Below, piece after piece: positions 9,429-22,399 of a stretch of 28,820 nucleotides of DNA; within the stretch, counting starts at the first letter, position 1; each line of letters begins with the position of its first letter. This DNA comes from Larix sibirica. Lineage: Eukaryota > Streptophyta > Pinopsida > Pinales > Pinaceae. Made by a program: the position numbers and the translations under genes. Under the pieces are notes generated by a model, which had not been told where the DNA came from, ran no database searches, and was given only the letters and a program-made list of their open reading frames with translations. The stretch is taken from assembly GCA_004151065.3 (NCBI GenBank), contig NWUY0304741237.1, forward strand, positions 1-28,820. Reading direction: 5' to 3'.

Positions 9429-12000
9429 TGACAATGGAAATTCCATTTATAATAAAGCACACTCAAGTCTCGTCCCTTTTCCATTATGGAGTAGAGGAGT
9501 TTCAAAGTGAGTCCGATGAGGAAAGATGTTCAGCTCCCACTCTTGAATCCAGGAGCCGTAAGAAGAGCCCATGACGGACTCTTAGTTTGTTGAAAGGGCA
9601 TGTAGGAATGCATTCTAGTATGCTCTCTCCACAGCTATCTTGCTTGCTTTTGTTTCTTCAGCAGGTTTTCATTGAGGTTTCTTGTCATCTGAGACACATC
9701 CAGTAATGAGTTATAGTCCAAGGTGAAAAGGGCTATCGTCATCCCTGATGATGAACAAGCACTTTTGGGGGATTAAGAAGGATATGCATGAGATAAAGGC
9801 GGCTATACCAGGGCCGAGCAACAATGATGATGAGAAGGTTCAAGAGGATATGGATAAGAAGTAGATTATTAATTTAGTTGGTGTGGATATCTGGGATTTT
9901 CAAATAGCTTCCTTTTCATCAATAGGATCAGTGTCTAGTCTCGTATAGTATATTGAAAAAGTATACCTACCCTCTTTCTTATAAAGAGGTCAGTCTGGTA
10001 TTGGGGTTTGGGGTTTACCAATATAAGAATATATAACGCCATGTGAGCTCAGTATTTTCACAGTAACTCCGCTTACTTTTTTTCTATGAAGATGTAATGT
10101 TCCAAAAGAACTACCCTTATAAACTATGTATTTTTCATGTACTTGATATTGTAAAATAAGTAACCATGAGACATAGACCATGGTGCAAGTGAATCTTGTA
10201 TTCATGCTTATACTATAAAGAAAGGAATCCGGATGAACAAGACAGAGCAAAAAGAAAGAGACCATCATACCACGAGTAGGGAAAATATAGGAGTTTCTAA
10301 GAGGATCCATGTGTCAAACAGCCTTATCCTATGTTCATGAACACAAGTAGTGGAAGGAAACGACTTCCTAGTATGTAGCCACTACCTACTTTGTTTTAGC
10401 CTTGAATTCCCTCCTATGAATCTGCCAGGAGGAACTCTCATTAAGGGAAAGAAACTCGAATTGGTAGGGAGTTACTGAGGATTATCAGGGGTGACTTTTG
10501 TTACAGTTGTACTGATTAGTACTATTTCTTTTGTTGGCTAGTTTGAAGTCTGGAAGTCATGACCGAGATTAGGTCTCTTTGTTTAAGAGTTTTGAGAATC
10601 AGTTTTTGGTCTATTTCAAATTGATACTGTTGGAGTTGCTTGAAGATTTCCTGATGATCAGAGGTTGGTCAGTGAATTGTGGTTGACTAGTTGAGGTTTG
10701 TAACTAGTTGAGAGCTTGCTAGAAGGTTAAGACTGTTACTCTGTCATTCGGCCAACTGAGTTTAAGTGAGCTTAATTTTCAGAATGCCAGTGAGTACTAC
10801 TGTCTTTATATAGTGAAATCTGACAGTTAGTAAGTTATAGGGCTTTCTCTATTATCATGCTAAGAGCACCGGGTAGTGTTGCATGAGTCAGAATTTGTGA
10901 GTACCTATGTGGTTACAGCCTTTAGATTGGTAAAACTAACTTGACAGACTGAATACTAAGTAAAAATATCCATGCACACCTCGAAGAGCACTGTTATGTG
11001 TTAGGTGAGGTTGGTAATATGTGTATTATATAATTTTGAGTATGATTTCTGAGTCTTTAAACCCTAAGTGTTGTTTGGTATCCTGGGTAAATTGAAACCC
11101 TGAGTCCTACTTCGCTCTAGTGGTATCATGGTCTGGCTCAGGGGTAGCATCTCAGATATAAATAAATAGTGTCTGTGGATGGCCTATGGTTGGGTGGAAC
11201 GTTGCTCTCCTTTGTTCAGTTCCTCGGATAAGATAATTTCTGGAGTTCAAAGATCAGTTCATCTTCTCATCTTGTATTTGACATAATACTTGTTTTACTC
11301 ATTGATGTTATTTTTTGATAGTAAAATTTTTTTACAGTAATATGAACAAGGGTTTTCACTTCCCATCTTTATTGAGAAGCAGTTTTATTATAGCTCCTTA
11401 CCTTCGAATGATGAATGGTGTAAAGATATTGATAACATTATGAAATTGATCCGAAACCTGCTTATTTTCTGAAAGATTGGTAGTTTTTTGTGTACTAGTC
11501 TTCACTGTTACTATAATGGCCAATTTTCCCTATTAAGTCTAAACACTTTCCACAGATATCCTTCGTTACTTTAAACCTCAGTGTTCATGAAGAGGAAATG
11601 AAAATATGTATATATAATATATACAGTGAATTGAAGAAGTAAAGAAGGGTTTATTCCATGGGAGAAAATCTTTCTGCGCAAAGTTCTTTTCAAATATGAT
11701 TGAAGAGAAACCTTTTTGGTCCGTCGATCTTAAGATGAGGTTAAATCGTAGCCATCGTTGGTCCTTTTATCTCCTCCTCATTTCAATCTCTGCCATGCGC
11801 ATATCCCCCTATGCATATGATCCATTGAAATTAAACCTGACATTAGCCTCCATCTTTATAATATCCAAATGTACATATAGCCCTGCTAAAAGCACTTGGT
11901 CACCATCTCAATCCGCCACCAATATGAACCGACACTACTCAACACTATAAGCATGTTGAATCTTCCACTAATTTGAGATCTTCTAGTAACATGGTGTCAC
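9429..12000. other. Intergenic, nuclear-looking sequence without a recognisable element
   Basis: No gene recognised. The composition becomes AT-richer and less repetitive from about 9900 to 11700. A short polar frame near 9746-9864 ends at a stop and has no known motif. The segment TAGTGGTATCATGGTCTGGC at about 11119-11138 loosely resembles the initiator-Met tRNA primer-binding site of plant LTR elements (TGGTATCAGAGC), but no matching LTR pair was found. The minus-strand frame 9990-10310 (106 codons) shows no domain signature. Confidence 0.4.
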
Positions 12001-15000
12001 AGAAACACCCTTATATAATCACCTTGTATAAAGTGAAAGTCCTCTCTATGCTCCACTAAATTGTGCATGTGTCTACAAGACTCTAGCCACACAGGGCTCA
12101 TCTCCTAATGAATAAAATGGAAATTACTTAGGCATCAACATTTACTCCCCTACATCATTCATCCCCCCCAAAAGAATCCTAAAGCAATTAATCCCCCAAC
12201 ACCCCATACATTTATTATGTAATCCCCTCCCCCACCTCAATGAGTGGCTTGCCCTTTAGTCACCAAAATCTACCCCAAATATGGGGCAAAAGATGCAAAT
12301 GCAAGGGCGCAAAGCTCGGACATGCTGTGACAGGATCCACGGAAGTGTGCACCTGCAGAGGCATATGAGACAGCTCCAAAGTATCCCACATAACCTAAGG
12401 ATACAAATCGTGCCTTAGTTGAAGAGCACAATGTCCCCCAGATCCAACTAGGCACAAAGGTTATATCTATAGAGATACAAGAACAAAGTCCAAGGTTGTC
12501 TGCAGAGCATAAGGTCCAACAAATAGAATAAATGCAAAAACCAGATCCACATAGGATGCCCAGAACCACCACTGAGCACAGAACCGCTAAATGCCGAGGG
12601 AGTCGAACAACTCTGACGTCAATTTTAGGACACCGAAGAATATGTCGGATTAAGACCATGGATAATATGTCAATGGAATTCACAACCAGGTCTCCAAAGC
12701 AATGGGATTTATCAACCAAGGCATCATATTATCACAAAGGATGCAACGTTCACCTGCAAGCAACCCCAATAAAATCCAATGCAGTCACAAAGATTCCTTC
12801 CTATAAACCTCTCCATGTTTCCCAAAAGCACTTCTTAATAAACATGCCAGTGGGGGTGGCCTCACAGAGAATATGCACAGAATTCCAAACATCTATTAAA
12901 ATATAGTAACTTATAGTCAACTAACCTTTAAACCCGGCAACTCATAGCCTACTACTGGTGCTTTTACCACCTTAACTGTCCCTTTTGCAAACTTACATGA
13001 TTCAAGCTACATAGATACATAAAATTAGAAATGCAGTTTCTGGACATCTTATCACTAAGAGTGGCTTGTCATTATGCTGTCTAGGTTGAGGAAAAATTGA
13101 AGTTGAAGAGTAGGAAAGAGTTTAGGGCAAGGGAAACAAGGGAAAAGGAAAGGAAAGAGTTCTCGTATCTCGTGTCCTCGTACATCGTGTCATGGGCAAT
13201 ACATAGTACCGTGAAAAGAGTACCGGGAAGAGCCTGTGATCGCGAACCAAGCGGAGCAAGAGCAAAGAGCATGGTTAAGAAGTTATAAGACCATTAATCC
13301 CAAAGTGAAGTGAAGCTAGATACTGGGATTGATACTGTGCGAAGCTCAAACTCGTCTCGTCTACCAATTGTAAAAGCAAAGTGGTCACCCTCGTGCTGCT
13401 TCTATTGCTAGCGTACAATTTGGTTTCTTTTTTGCTTTACTTTGACTACTATAGTAAAAAAGAGAATCTTTATAGTTTGACCTGGCTTAAGAAAGCTGTG
13501 TGCCTCTCCCATTTTGAGTCTCGGGAAGCTTCCTTGGACTCTCTAAAGTGTCAAGTATCCACCATATATAAAGAGCTGGGACACCATGTACACATTTAAT
13601 GTGTGTGACCACCCGACCTGACTTAAGAGCCGTGATGGCTCAACCATTTTCAACAGCTCCTTTGCGGGAGCATGCCAACCACTTCGTTGAGGATTTTATC
13701 CCTAGTGCGGGCTGTATCACTATTCTGCTCTTACCAACCAGGTTGTCTTATAATGGCTAAGCCTCTTTTATAAACTAATTTGTCTCTGCGAAGCCATATC
13801 TAATGTTAAGGATACTGCCCTAGCAGCAAACATGGTAGAGTTTCAGACAATTCTATGGGGCCTTATCAGTTGTAAAATTAACAATATTCCCGATATTCAC
13901 AATATTGTTATACAACTATACGGGGCAGGGCTTTACAGTGGATGAAGGGGATCCCTTGCTTTATTGGGGATCGAGTAGACTTTATACAATAGCGCTGCAA
14001 TTTATTTGAAGAAAGAAAGGTTTTACCCTTATTTTGATGCTTACCCTTGGAGGATACTTTCCCCTTGTGCTGAAGAAGAGTCGGACTCAAGTGAGAGAGG
14101 GAGCTACTGTGATGACAGTGGGTAGCTCCTCTTAGTTCCCTCAAGGTTGCACTTGTGTTGAGGAGCCGGGATACTATATCCATCATAGCGGCTTGCGGGG
14201 CATAGCGGGTTACTCCCTTTCTCTGGCTTAAGTCGAGCAGCGCAACTAAGCGAGTACCTATTACTTATTAGTTAACACCTACTATATTATCTATTCCCAC
14301 CCAACCGTGATATAAGTGGTTTTTAAGCCGGGGAATGAATGAGAATCATAGGCAATTAACTCCCATCTTGGCTCTAATTCGAGAGATTGAGTGAGCGAGA
14401 CAACAGCTACAACAGGCCACAAAAAGTGAGAGTTGTTGGTGCGCGAAGGCGGAAGAGGCTGTCACTCTCTTCGAGCTTAGGTAAGGTCAAGTTCAATAAA
14501 ATAGAATAAAGTTTGACTAGGCTCACGCGCAAAGTGGTAAATTTGATACCCCGTAAGGAATAAGTAAAAGAGTATGTTCCGAAGGGTGGCCTTGAAACAG
14601 GTTATATACGGGTTATAAAAAGGGTGCTTCAATATAAATTAGTGAAATGGTAGCTCCTGGGTGCAATCTCTAAGACCTCCTGCACGTCCGGATGATTCTA
14701 TTGTTTGGACACGAGCCCTTCCAGTTTGAAAGGCCATAGCCAGTGGACCTTATTTACCAAGCTTATTCAGCTTCTTCATATCCACCAGCACCCAGATCGA
14801 GTTGCTTACTTTGAACCGATTAATCTTTGATTACATATTCGTGCGCGTGAACCATCCTCTCTTCTCTGCTCTGCCTCTGCTTGTTGTTTGTTGTTTGTTC
14901 CGAATAAGCGATAAGAAGGTTGGTTGTTGGCCCGAAAAGAAGGTTATTGTTGGCTGGCTCCGGAACTAACCCTGAATCAGGCGGGACTAACCCTTCACTC

Positions 15001-15560
15001 TGCTCTGATCTGACTGAACCGTTGGACTGGGCTATCTCGACTATCCGGAACTAACCCTTGCACTCTCCGAACCGAACCCTTCCGAACTGTTGGGGGAGTA
15101 ACCAATAATAAGGTAATAAGGCGTAACTAATCCCTTTGGTCTCCTTTGTTGTGGCGCTATGCTCTGATCCCGAAATTGGTCCTATCCTATCTATATCCTC
15201 CCCCTCCCCTTGTTGTGTTGTAGTTGGGGAAGTATTGATATGATTTGTTTAATGCACCCTTTGGCCTTTGCTTCGCCCTTTAGAATCAACATCCTTTTTC
15301 TTTCTTTACCCATTATTTAAGCCTCCCCTTTGGCTTGGCCCTTTGGCTTGGCCCTTGAAAGGAGGTATGCTGTTCTAGCGGCTTGGGGAGAGAATAAGGA
15401 GGTAGTCTGTTAGCGGCTTGGGTCTTATAAACACCCTTGACACCCTTAGGAGTACATTTATAGTGCAGACATCGCAGTAATTCGAGTTTTAGTGATATAC
15501 ATCCCCGTTATATTGATAGACATCCTGCCGGTTATGAGTTCTATATACATCCCATCTATT
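12001..15560. other. Intergenic, no gene seen
   Basis: The overlapping frames at 12270-12719 (-) and 12532-12906 (+) are the longest here, but neither carries a recognisable domain. The minus one is Cys/Ser/Leu-rich and the plus one Thr/Lys/His-rich. I leave both uncalled. The region 12120-12240 is C-rich on the plus strand. At 15331-15356 CCCTTTGGCTTGG is tandemly doubled, and ACTAACCCTT recurs at about 14964-15060. Confidence 0.5.
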
Positions 15561-15578
15561 ACCATTGATTAGCCATTA

Positions 15579-15640
15579 ATTAGTAAGTATGAGAGAAATC
15601 CCATTTATAACCAGTTATTAGTAAGTTTTAGAGAAATACC
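15579..15640. repeat. Imperfect direct repeat, period 38
   Basis: ATTAGTAAGTATGAGAGAAA at 15579 and ATTAGTAAGTTTTAGAGAAA at 15617 differ by two bases. The following bases (TCCC against TACC) are also alike. Confidence 0.8.
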
Positions 15641-15782
15641 CTTTCTACACCTACCAAATATTGAAAATAAAGCTTCACTTCCTTAGAGGGTTTCTATCTA
15701 ATGATACTAGGAGTACCTGCTCCTCCATTTGGGATGAAATGGGGAACGCAATAGCGAACTAAGGTACTTTCCCCTTTATTTT

Positions 15783-15925
15783 AGTAAGTACTGTTGCCTG
15801 TAAATCTATGGTGAGCCAAAAGTGAAGTATAGAGTAGCAATAGGTCCTCTTCATCATTACGCATACAATAAAAATAAATGACTACTAAACTCGAATAGTC
15901 AGAAGAAAATAATGATAAGTTACTT
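15783..15925. repeat. Diverged dispersed repeat, copy A
   Basis: Aligns by eye with 16985-17183. Shared stretches include CTATGGTGA, TAGAGT.GCA.T.G.TCCTC, ATCATTA and, at the 3' end, a match running to GTTACTT. The best part is roughly three-quarters identical. The later part of copy B carries about 40-55 extra bases. The function is unknown. Confidence 0.65.
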
Positions 15926-16984
15926 CGAATAGTAATTAGTTCCTTAGGCGGGCATTTAGGTACAGAAATCATGCTTTCGTTGGTCGACTCACAAGAACAT
16001 GGAGGATTGCGGAAATTGCTTTATTATACGATGCATGGATCGGGATGATGGGGAATTAGCTATTATGCTAGACCTATTTTAGTATCCCGACCTCTCAATT
16101 TGTTTCCCGTGTGTGTATACCTAGTTGGATTTTCCTTTATCCGATCGTCCCAACGTGGTTCCTCGGTACCGAGTACGTTCACGGGCTAAAACCTTTATCC
16201 AGCAGAAAACGTAAAGCCCACCTAACACGAAGTGCAGAATCTATTTCCGGTTCCATATGTTGGACCGACCATTTCTGGGCTCCAGCAGTTCAATTGTACA
16301 TAAGCTACAACTTATTACATATTCGCCTTTGTGTTCAGCCAATCTCCCTTCTAATTTAGCGCCCAATCCGGCACCTTTTATTTCAAATTAGATTGCTCAG
16401 GTTCTCGCGCAGACCCAAAATCAACTTCATCCTCCTAGCCCTTTACTATTAGTATTTTTCATTTTAGATATTAGTTACAGAAACCACTACTTGGCGGAGG
16501 CTGGGCTGGTGTCGAAAGCCCTTTGAGTCCGTAGCATAAATTAGCTATTAAAATGGCACAACCCTAAAAATGGCTGCTGGATTCTAGCCATATTCCTACC
16601 TACGGCTATGGTATGCTACCTCGGGGTTAAAGCAGAGGTAAGGGTAAGTAAACCCAATATATATATATCCCGTTTATGTGTGGGCTGATAATTGGACCTC
16701 TAAATAGCATCCCTAAAGTTGGTATGCTTTTAAGAATTCCCCCCAAAATCCTATATAGACCTCAGAATTGAAGGCTTAAGGTACCTAGAGAATAATACGC
16801 ACAAATATCGATCCTGTAGGTGTGTTGCTGTGTTATTTTAGTAATCTAAGGTATAATATCCTTAATCATAATAATACCTGTAGTAGTTTCTTACCCTATA
16901 GTATAAGTATCCAACTTTATGTGTATAGAGGCGGTATGCATAGTTCATGCTGAGTCCTCCGTCCTCTTAGTTATAATCCTAAAA

Positions 16985-17183
16985 TAGTGAAAGGTATGCT
17001 GTGCCCTGGAAACCTATGGTGAATAGAACGCAAAGAGTGTAGAGTTGCATTGGATCCTCATATCATTAAGAAGCTTACATTCAGGTGATAGATTCGATTC
17101 TACCCGATGTTGCCTGATAAAGCATAAATAAGGCTACTCAGCTCCAATAATACATAATCAACCAATAATCATATTTGTTACTT
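16985..17183. repeat. Diverged dispersed repeat, copy B
   Basis: Second member of the pair with 15783-15925. The extra bases lie around 17066-17115. A weaker third relative begins near 17950: both B and this third piece have GTCCTCC.TCCT upstream and then TATGCTGTG.CCTG, but similarity fades after about 18000. Confidence 0.65.
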
Positions 17184-17454
17184 AAGTCCCAATGGATACA
17201 ATTTGAGGAGGCCGAGCGAGTCAACATATACTAGGGTCAAGTGCAAGGGTAAAGTACATCAGCAGCTTACTCAGCATCAATATTTGGCTAAGTAAAATCC
17301 ATCTTCAAATTAGGTCGTAAATAAGCAACCTTATATAGAAGATCTGGTGCTCACTCAGGCAAATCATTGAGATATCTAGGGCGGAATCTCCCATATCTGG
17401 AAAATCTGGAGGCTCCTAGGCCAGTGCTCAATTATAAAATGAACTATACCCCAT

Positions 17455-17580
17455 GTGCGGGTTCGGGTGAAGGCAGGTAAAAAGCCTTTGAAACGCGCGT
17501 GCAGTAGTAGCAACTTGCCCGAAAGCCTCTAAGGGAGACAACACCCACTCGATAGTGTATTTCCGAGCGCAATTTATCTT
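17455..17580 (+). other. Possible group II intron domain I fragment (structured RNA-like segment)
   Basis: It starts GTGCGG, fitting the GTGYG start of group II introns. TTCGGGTGA at 17462-17470 can pair over nine base pairs (two G-T) with TTGCCCGAA at 17515-17523. Inside the closing stem are a small AGGC/GCCT hairpin (17471-17487) and a TGC/GCA hairpin, giving a multi-branched fold. Plant mitochondrial introns are group II, so a broken intron piece would fit. No domain V was found nearby, no exon could be recognised upstream, and the fold was drawn by hand. It could be chance. Confidence 0.3.
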
Positions 17581-18049
17581 CCTAAAAGAGGTAAGGTAGT
17601 AAGTATAAATGAAAAGAAATAGGTCCTGCGTCCATTTCCCCTAAAATACTTAGGTGTGGGCTAGAGGATTGAGTCCCCAAAAGTGCGCTGAATAAGGAGT
17701 GTGCTTCGCTAGATCGTCCCCTTGTACTCCATATACCTTGGGGTGGAGGGTATCCTCGTGTGGTTAGTGAAGATTCTGTAATCTCCGCTTATACCTTATG
17801 ATAGTAGCCAAAAGATGGTGTCCTACAGTATGTGAATGTTAGGGAATAGTAATCTGATATGTAGTATCCCGTAAATGGTATCGTAATTAGTAGTATCCTG
17901 CCCTTAAATATTAGTTACTACGGGTTGGATGTGAAGAATAGCTTATAGGTCCTCCATCCTTAAAGTGATAGTGTATGCTGTGTCCTGTTGACCTTATATT
18001 AATTAGGTGTAAAGCGTTAAGTTATGAAGCATATTAGTGGTTATGAATT

Positions 18050-19640
18050 AATGGGTTCTGCCCCTGTATCTGCGCTGGTTGCTTCCCCAAAATGTTTTCT
18101 TTTTTATGTATATCATACAAATAAATTTATCATTGCACAGGTCGTAGCTCATCGAAGAAGGCGATAACTAGTGACTACATCTCTCTGTATTCTCTTCACT
18201 CACTTCGCTCTGCTCCGTCCCTAAAAATCAATTATACGCGGGTGCTCCATCCAACCATATAGGAATGAGAAAGTTTAGGAAGCATCGTATTATATTATAT
18301 AGAGAATTACTACGCACATTTCCCTCGGCATTTCCCTAGCAGATATAAAGTATAATACGTCTAGAGCGAAAGAAGCAGAGGCAAGAGCTGCAGAGTCAGT
18401 AGGATTAGGCTATCGGCTTATTAATACGATGCATTATTCGATCTCAATCTCGAATTGGCTTTGCTTCTCGGTGAACAAGGTCCATTCGATCCGCTACCTC
18501 TGTTGCGGGCAGATAAACTGAAACCGGTTCAGGAGCTGGAATTGTATTGATCAGCCTATATAACATAAGCTATACATCAATGAGGTAACCCTACTGGGAT
18601 CCGGCCAGATATGAATCAACTCCCTTCACTGCAAGATCAACTTCAATGGGTTCATCAACGGGTGTTGTTACTACAATTGCTTCTGCTTTCATCACTTAAA
18701 CAACCTCTCGATCTCACTATCGATCTACTGCGGGTAATACCTTTACCCCTGCTTCCAATGCCTTTGCTTTTTGCTCCGTTACTGGTGCATTTGGAATTCG
18801 ATTTATTGCGGGACTGGCCCACGAACTGTCCCTGTGACTGGAGGATCGGCGTATGGATATGGAGCTGAACGAAGGGAGCCCCAGTAAAGGGGAGGACGCT
18901 GGTTATTGCTCTCATGGAGGGTCGTCGTGGAGATTTGATTGCCACCGCAGGGTATAAATTTCTACCTCCAGTAGCCATGTTTGCAGATAAATACTTACCA
19001 GATTATATTATAATAGATACATATTTTCACATATCATGCGCCAGAGTGGAGATTACATATCTCCTTTTAGACCTCGTGCAGGATAAATTCCCAGTACCTA
19101 GAAGCGTAAAGACCAGGTTCGTCTCAGATAATTGACAACAGTACCATACGCTATGTTCACGCAGGTTTTACTTTACTAACTTGAAACTGAAGATCTTAAA
19201 CACGGTACAATTTGGCCTTCAGAGCAAGGATAGAACTATGGGAACACTAAATAAATTGAATGGTTTTTTACAAATTGAGAATATTATAAAGGCCACCCCG
19301 AGGCTATTCAATTCCCGCTCTAGAGACCACATGCGTGGGTGTACTACTACTATTATTTGAATGTTAGGGTTTTTGTTGTTGCTGACCCGGATACATATTG
19401 GCATTTTGATCATAAAGAATAGGATTTTGATCTTCCAGCTTAAGATTAGGAAGTCCCGGATTCAGATGAGGATTTGGATGTTTAAAACAATTCAGCCGAC
19501 GAGCAATCCAACAGATGGAATGATGGAACTAACCAACTAACTTTCCACTCACTCTCTATCTACCATCGCCCAACAACAAAGCTAAACTCCCTTCCTGCAC
19601 CAAGGAACCAGAAACTTCTACCTCACACCTCCTCAAGATA
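18050..19640. other. Intergenic; contains a degenerate GCA/TGC-rich tract at 18611-18900
   Basis: The tract gives open frames on both strands (18611-18868 plus, Leu-rich; 18655-18978 minus, Ser/Arg/Lys/Gly-rich). On the minus strand it repeats words such as GGAGCAAAAGCAAAGGC and resembles the GCA/GCATAA tract at 3.0-4.4 kb. Leu-rich and Ser/Arg-rich peptides are what such repeats encode by chance, so no gene is called. No feature is recognised in 18900-19640. Confidence 0.45.
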
Positions 19641-19649
19641 TGTATTAAA

Positions 19650-20260
19650 CGTATTCTACCCATATGTGGTATTAATTAGTAGCCTAGGTATTGGAAACCT
19701 CTCCTATGGCGTATGGGAGGGTGGAAGCTACTCTGTGAGGAGGCTGGCAAAGGAGGTGGGAAAGCTGTTTCTATTGGCATGGCGTATAAAATGGTAAAAG
19801 CTGCTGCTCAGTGAACATGGCTCTGGTACATCTGTATCTATTAAGCTGGTGTATTATATGTGGAAAATATTTAGCTATTATAAAAGGATCTGTAAATTAT
19901 CCTGCGTGAAGCCGGCGTATGTATCTTACAATTCTCCCCTCTACAAAGGCGTAGGGGAGGACAAAGCTTACTCTTATAACTGGCGGGCAAAAGCTATTCA
20001 ATTCAGTGAAGCTGTTGTATGAGGCTTTCAATGTTAACCCGGCGTAGATACTGTCGTAGTTATCTGGTAAATTAGACCTTTTTAGCACCATGGCGTACTA
20101 AATGGGAGATTATCCTATGTGAAGGTGTATGGGCTGGGAGATTCTACTGCATGAACCTAGTGTATGAATGGGAAAAGCTGCTCTTCAAACCTAGCCGTAT
20201 GATATTTTGGATTTATCCTGCACGAACATGGCATATTAAATGGGAGGTACCTAGTTTTTA
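19650..20260. repeat. Eroded tandem array with ATGGCGTA / AAATGGGAG words
   Basis: The phrase ATGGCGTA (or close forms), followed by AAATGG, GGGAG or AAAGCTG and then a CCTGC.TGAAC-like word, recurs at about 19778, 19845, 19905, 19985, 20040, 20090, 20150 and 20230. Spacing is irregular and copies are heavily diverged. This looks like an old tandem array near the limit of recognition. Confidence 0.5.
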
Positions 20261-22390
20261 GATTCCCAACCTAGCCCAGATAGTGGGTTAGCTTATACAC
20301 TACTAGTTCTAGTTCCTGATTGAGATAAAGACGCAGGAACAGTAGTATACCCAGCAGTAGCACCACCACCAAGGGCATAACATAAAGCAGATATAGCTCC
20401 AGATAAAGGCAGATCCAAAGCCCGTACTAGTTTTAGATACTCTAGTCGCAGATTGAGACGCCGTTCCACCGATTGAAGATCATATTATGCAGATCCTACA
20501 GCGGCATATGAGCTACCAACATATGAACTAGATCGAGTGCCAAAGTGCATTGTTCCAGTTCCGAATCCGGTTGCGGTGAAATATACGGTTATAGATTTAT
20601 ACCCTGCGGATCTAGTTGTTTCATATCTAGTTCCATCTCCTTAGCTACCAAGGGTAAGCTCACTCACTAAGAAGGGGAAGGGCAACTTTATACGTACATT
20701 TGGTCTAAATAATTGGAGGGCACAGCGTGGCGTGGACTAATAACTCACTCATAATTACTGGGAGTTTTTCCTAGGAATTTGACCGACAAAATGTGATCCT
20801 TACGTAGTCTCGGGCGAATATTTGGATATCCAACCTTCGTACATTGGAACGCTACCCTCAACCCTAAGACCTGGATATAAAGAGGTGCAGTGGGGAGGGA
20901 ATTCAATTACTTGGCATCGATGCGAGTAAGGTGCCCGTTTACTTTTTGCCTCTCGTGATTAAGAGTTGGATGCTGGTAGATAGTTTGACCTTCGTGATCG
21001 AGAGCGAGATCCATATAGATATATCAAAATATACATAACCATAGCGAGCAAGTCAGCCAGACAGAAAGCCACTACTACCACATGTCTATACTCTCTAGTC
21101 TACATCTGTAGTACTTGTATTAACTACTTATTTTAGGCTAATACTATATAAAAAGTCTACATTCTCTCATCTTTCTGTGCTAAACCAGCTTATAACATAT
21201 CTATATGTACATCTTTATTTGCAGTTACTACTACCATCTATGTGGGATCACTCGGTCCTATGCTAGCCTGTCGATCAGCCAACAAACTATCTACCTAGGA
21301 TTGTAAAGCTACCACCAATGCCTATAGTACTACAATATTGCTCCTAGTCCTAGCACTAAATCCTTTAGTCATTAGGATCCTCTGCATAACAACAATACAA
21401 TTGGTTAGTCTATTCATCCCAATGTATAGTATTTATGTCTGTTTATGTGTTAGGATTAAAGTCTTACCTGAGTTATCCTCTATCCTCCTTGGGTCTACTA
21501 TATCAATTTATCTAATCATGCCCTATTTAGTATCACCCCGATATATTATAATGCTTACCTTGCTACACAACTCCTCCACATAAAAACTATCCAGTATACT
21601 CTCAATTTATGCCTGTGTGGTCTTACTAATTCCTCCTATCAGAAGATCCGTACCTACCTCCCTAGGGATCTTAACTTGATGGCTACCATGCTCACTTATT
21701 ATCTCATCCCACCTCGAATCAACATACCAATGAAGTCATCTCAACCCACCCTCAATATGTTTCTTTACTCTATATCATGGAATGTGAAATAGAACTATAT
21801 TTAGTCTAGGAGTCATAGGAGCATATTCCCACTAGAGAGGTATTCAATGATGTAAGGTCAGGGATGGACGCTTAGCGAGGAGTAGTGCTTGCTATGCTCC
21901 TGCTTTCACCCATGTTTCTATTGCTGTTTCTATTGCTGGGTGAGCTTTAATGGGTAGGTATAACCACAACCCTTGTAGAGCACACAGTTCTGATCCGAGC
22001 AGTTGCTTTTTCTGTTGATTCATTCATTAACTAGATCCCCGATTCCTATAACACACAACAGGTTCCCTACGACTTCAGCAGATATTATAAGGGTACATCA
22101 TAATGTTTACCTCATTATTGTATTAGCCTCCCTCTGCCCCAGTAAGCTCGTACTATTGCTCACTCTTGCGCATGCACTGTATGTATATGATGTATATGCT
22201 CGGCTCTTCCCCGCTAGGATAAGGCTCCTGGCGAGTACCATTATTATATATGTAATTATGCAAAGGCTTCTTTCAGTTACTTGCCCGAAAAAGAAAACAA
22301 TAACTTATTGGTTGGCATTGCTGCCTTAAAAACATATAACGATTGGATTCTTCTACGATACAACTTTTCTAATCATAAGTTCGAAGAGGA
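20261..22390. other. Intergenic, pyrimidine-rich in part, no gene seen
   Basis: 20300-20650 uses CAGAT, TAGTTCC and AGCAC words in a loosely repetitive way. From about 21060 to 22300 the plus strand is rich in C and T, which opens frames such as 21338-21583 and 22003-22329 that translate to hydrophobic Leu/Ile/Tyr strings. They have no recognised transmembrane-protein signature and I regard them as composition artefacts. Confidence 0.5.
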
Positions 22391-22399
22391 TTAGATGGT

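Noticed and set aside
12270-12906. Longest open frames (149 codons minus, 124 codons plus) as new genes
   Set aside because: They overlap on opposite strands, have no domain or compositional sign of coding, and lengths of this order are expected by chance in 28.8 kb.
13081-13288. Mirror-like open frames on both strands (63 codons each)
   Set aside because: They arise from a purine-rich patch. The plus product is Lys/Glu/Arg-rich and the minus product Leu/Phe/Ser-rich, with no domain.
16111-16359. 82-codon plus frame as a fragment of a mitochondrial ribosomal or maturase gene
   Set aside because: The Arg/Lys-rich middle is suggestive but I could not match it to any family, so no call is made.
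17085-17112. GATTCGATTC as a tRNA T-arm
   Set aside because: No stem closes around it and no D-arm, anticodon arm or acceptor stem can be drawn.
21338-22329. Hydrophobic open frames as membrane proteins
   Set aside because: The plus strand is pyrimidine-rich here, which makes Leu/Ile/Ser/Tyr strings by default. I see no recognised transmembrane family pattern or conserved motif.
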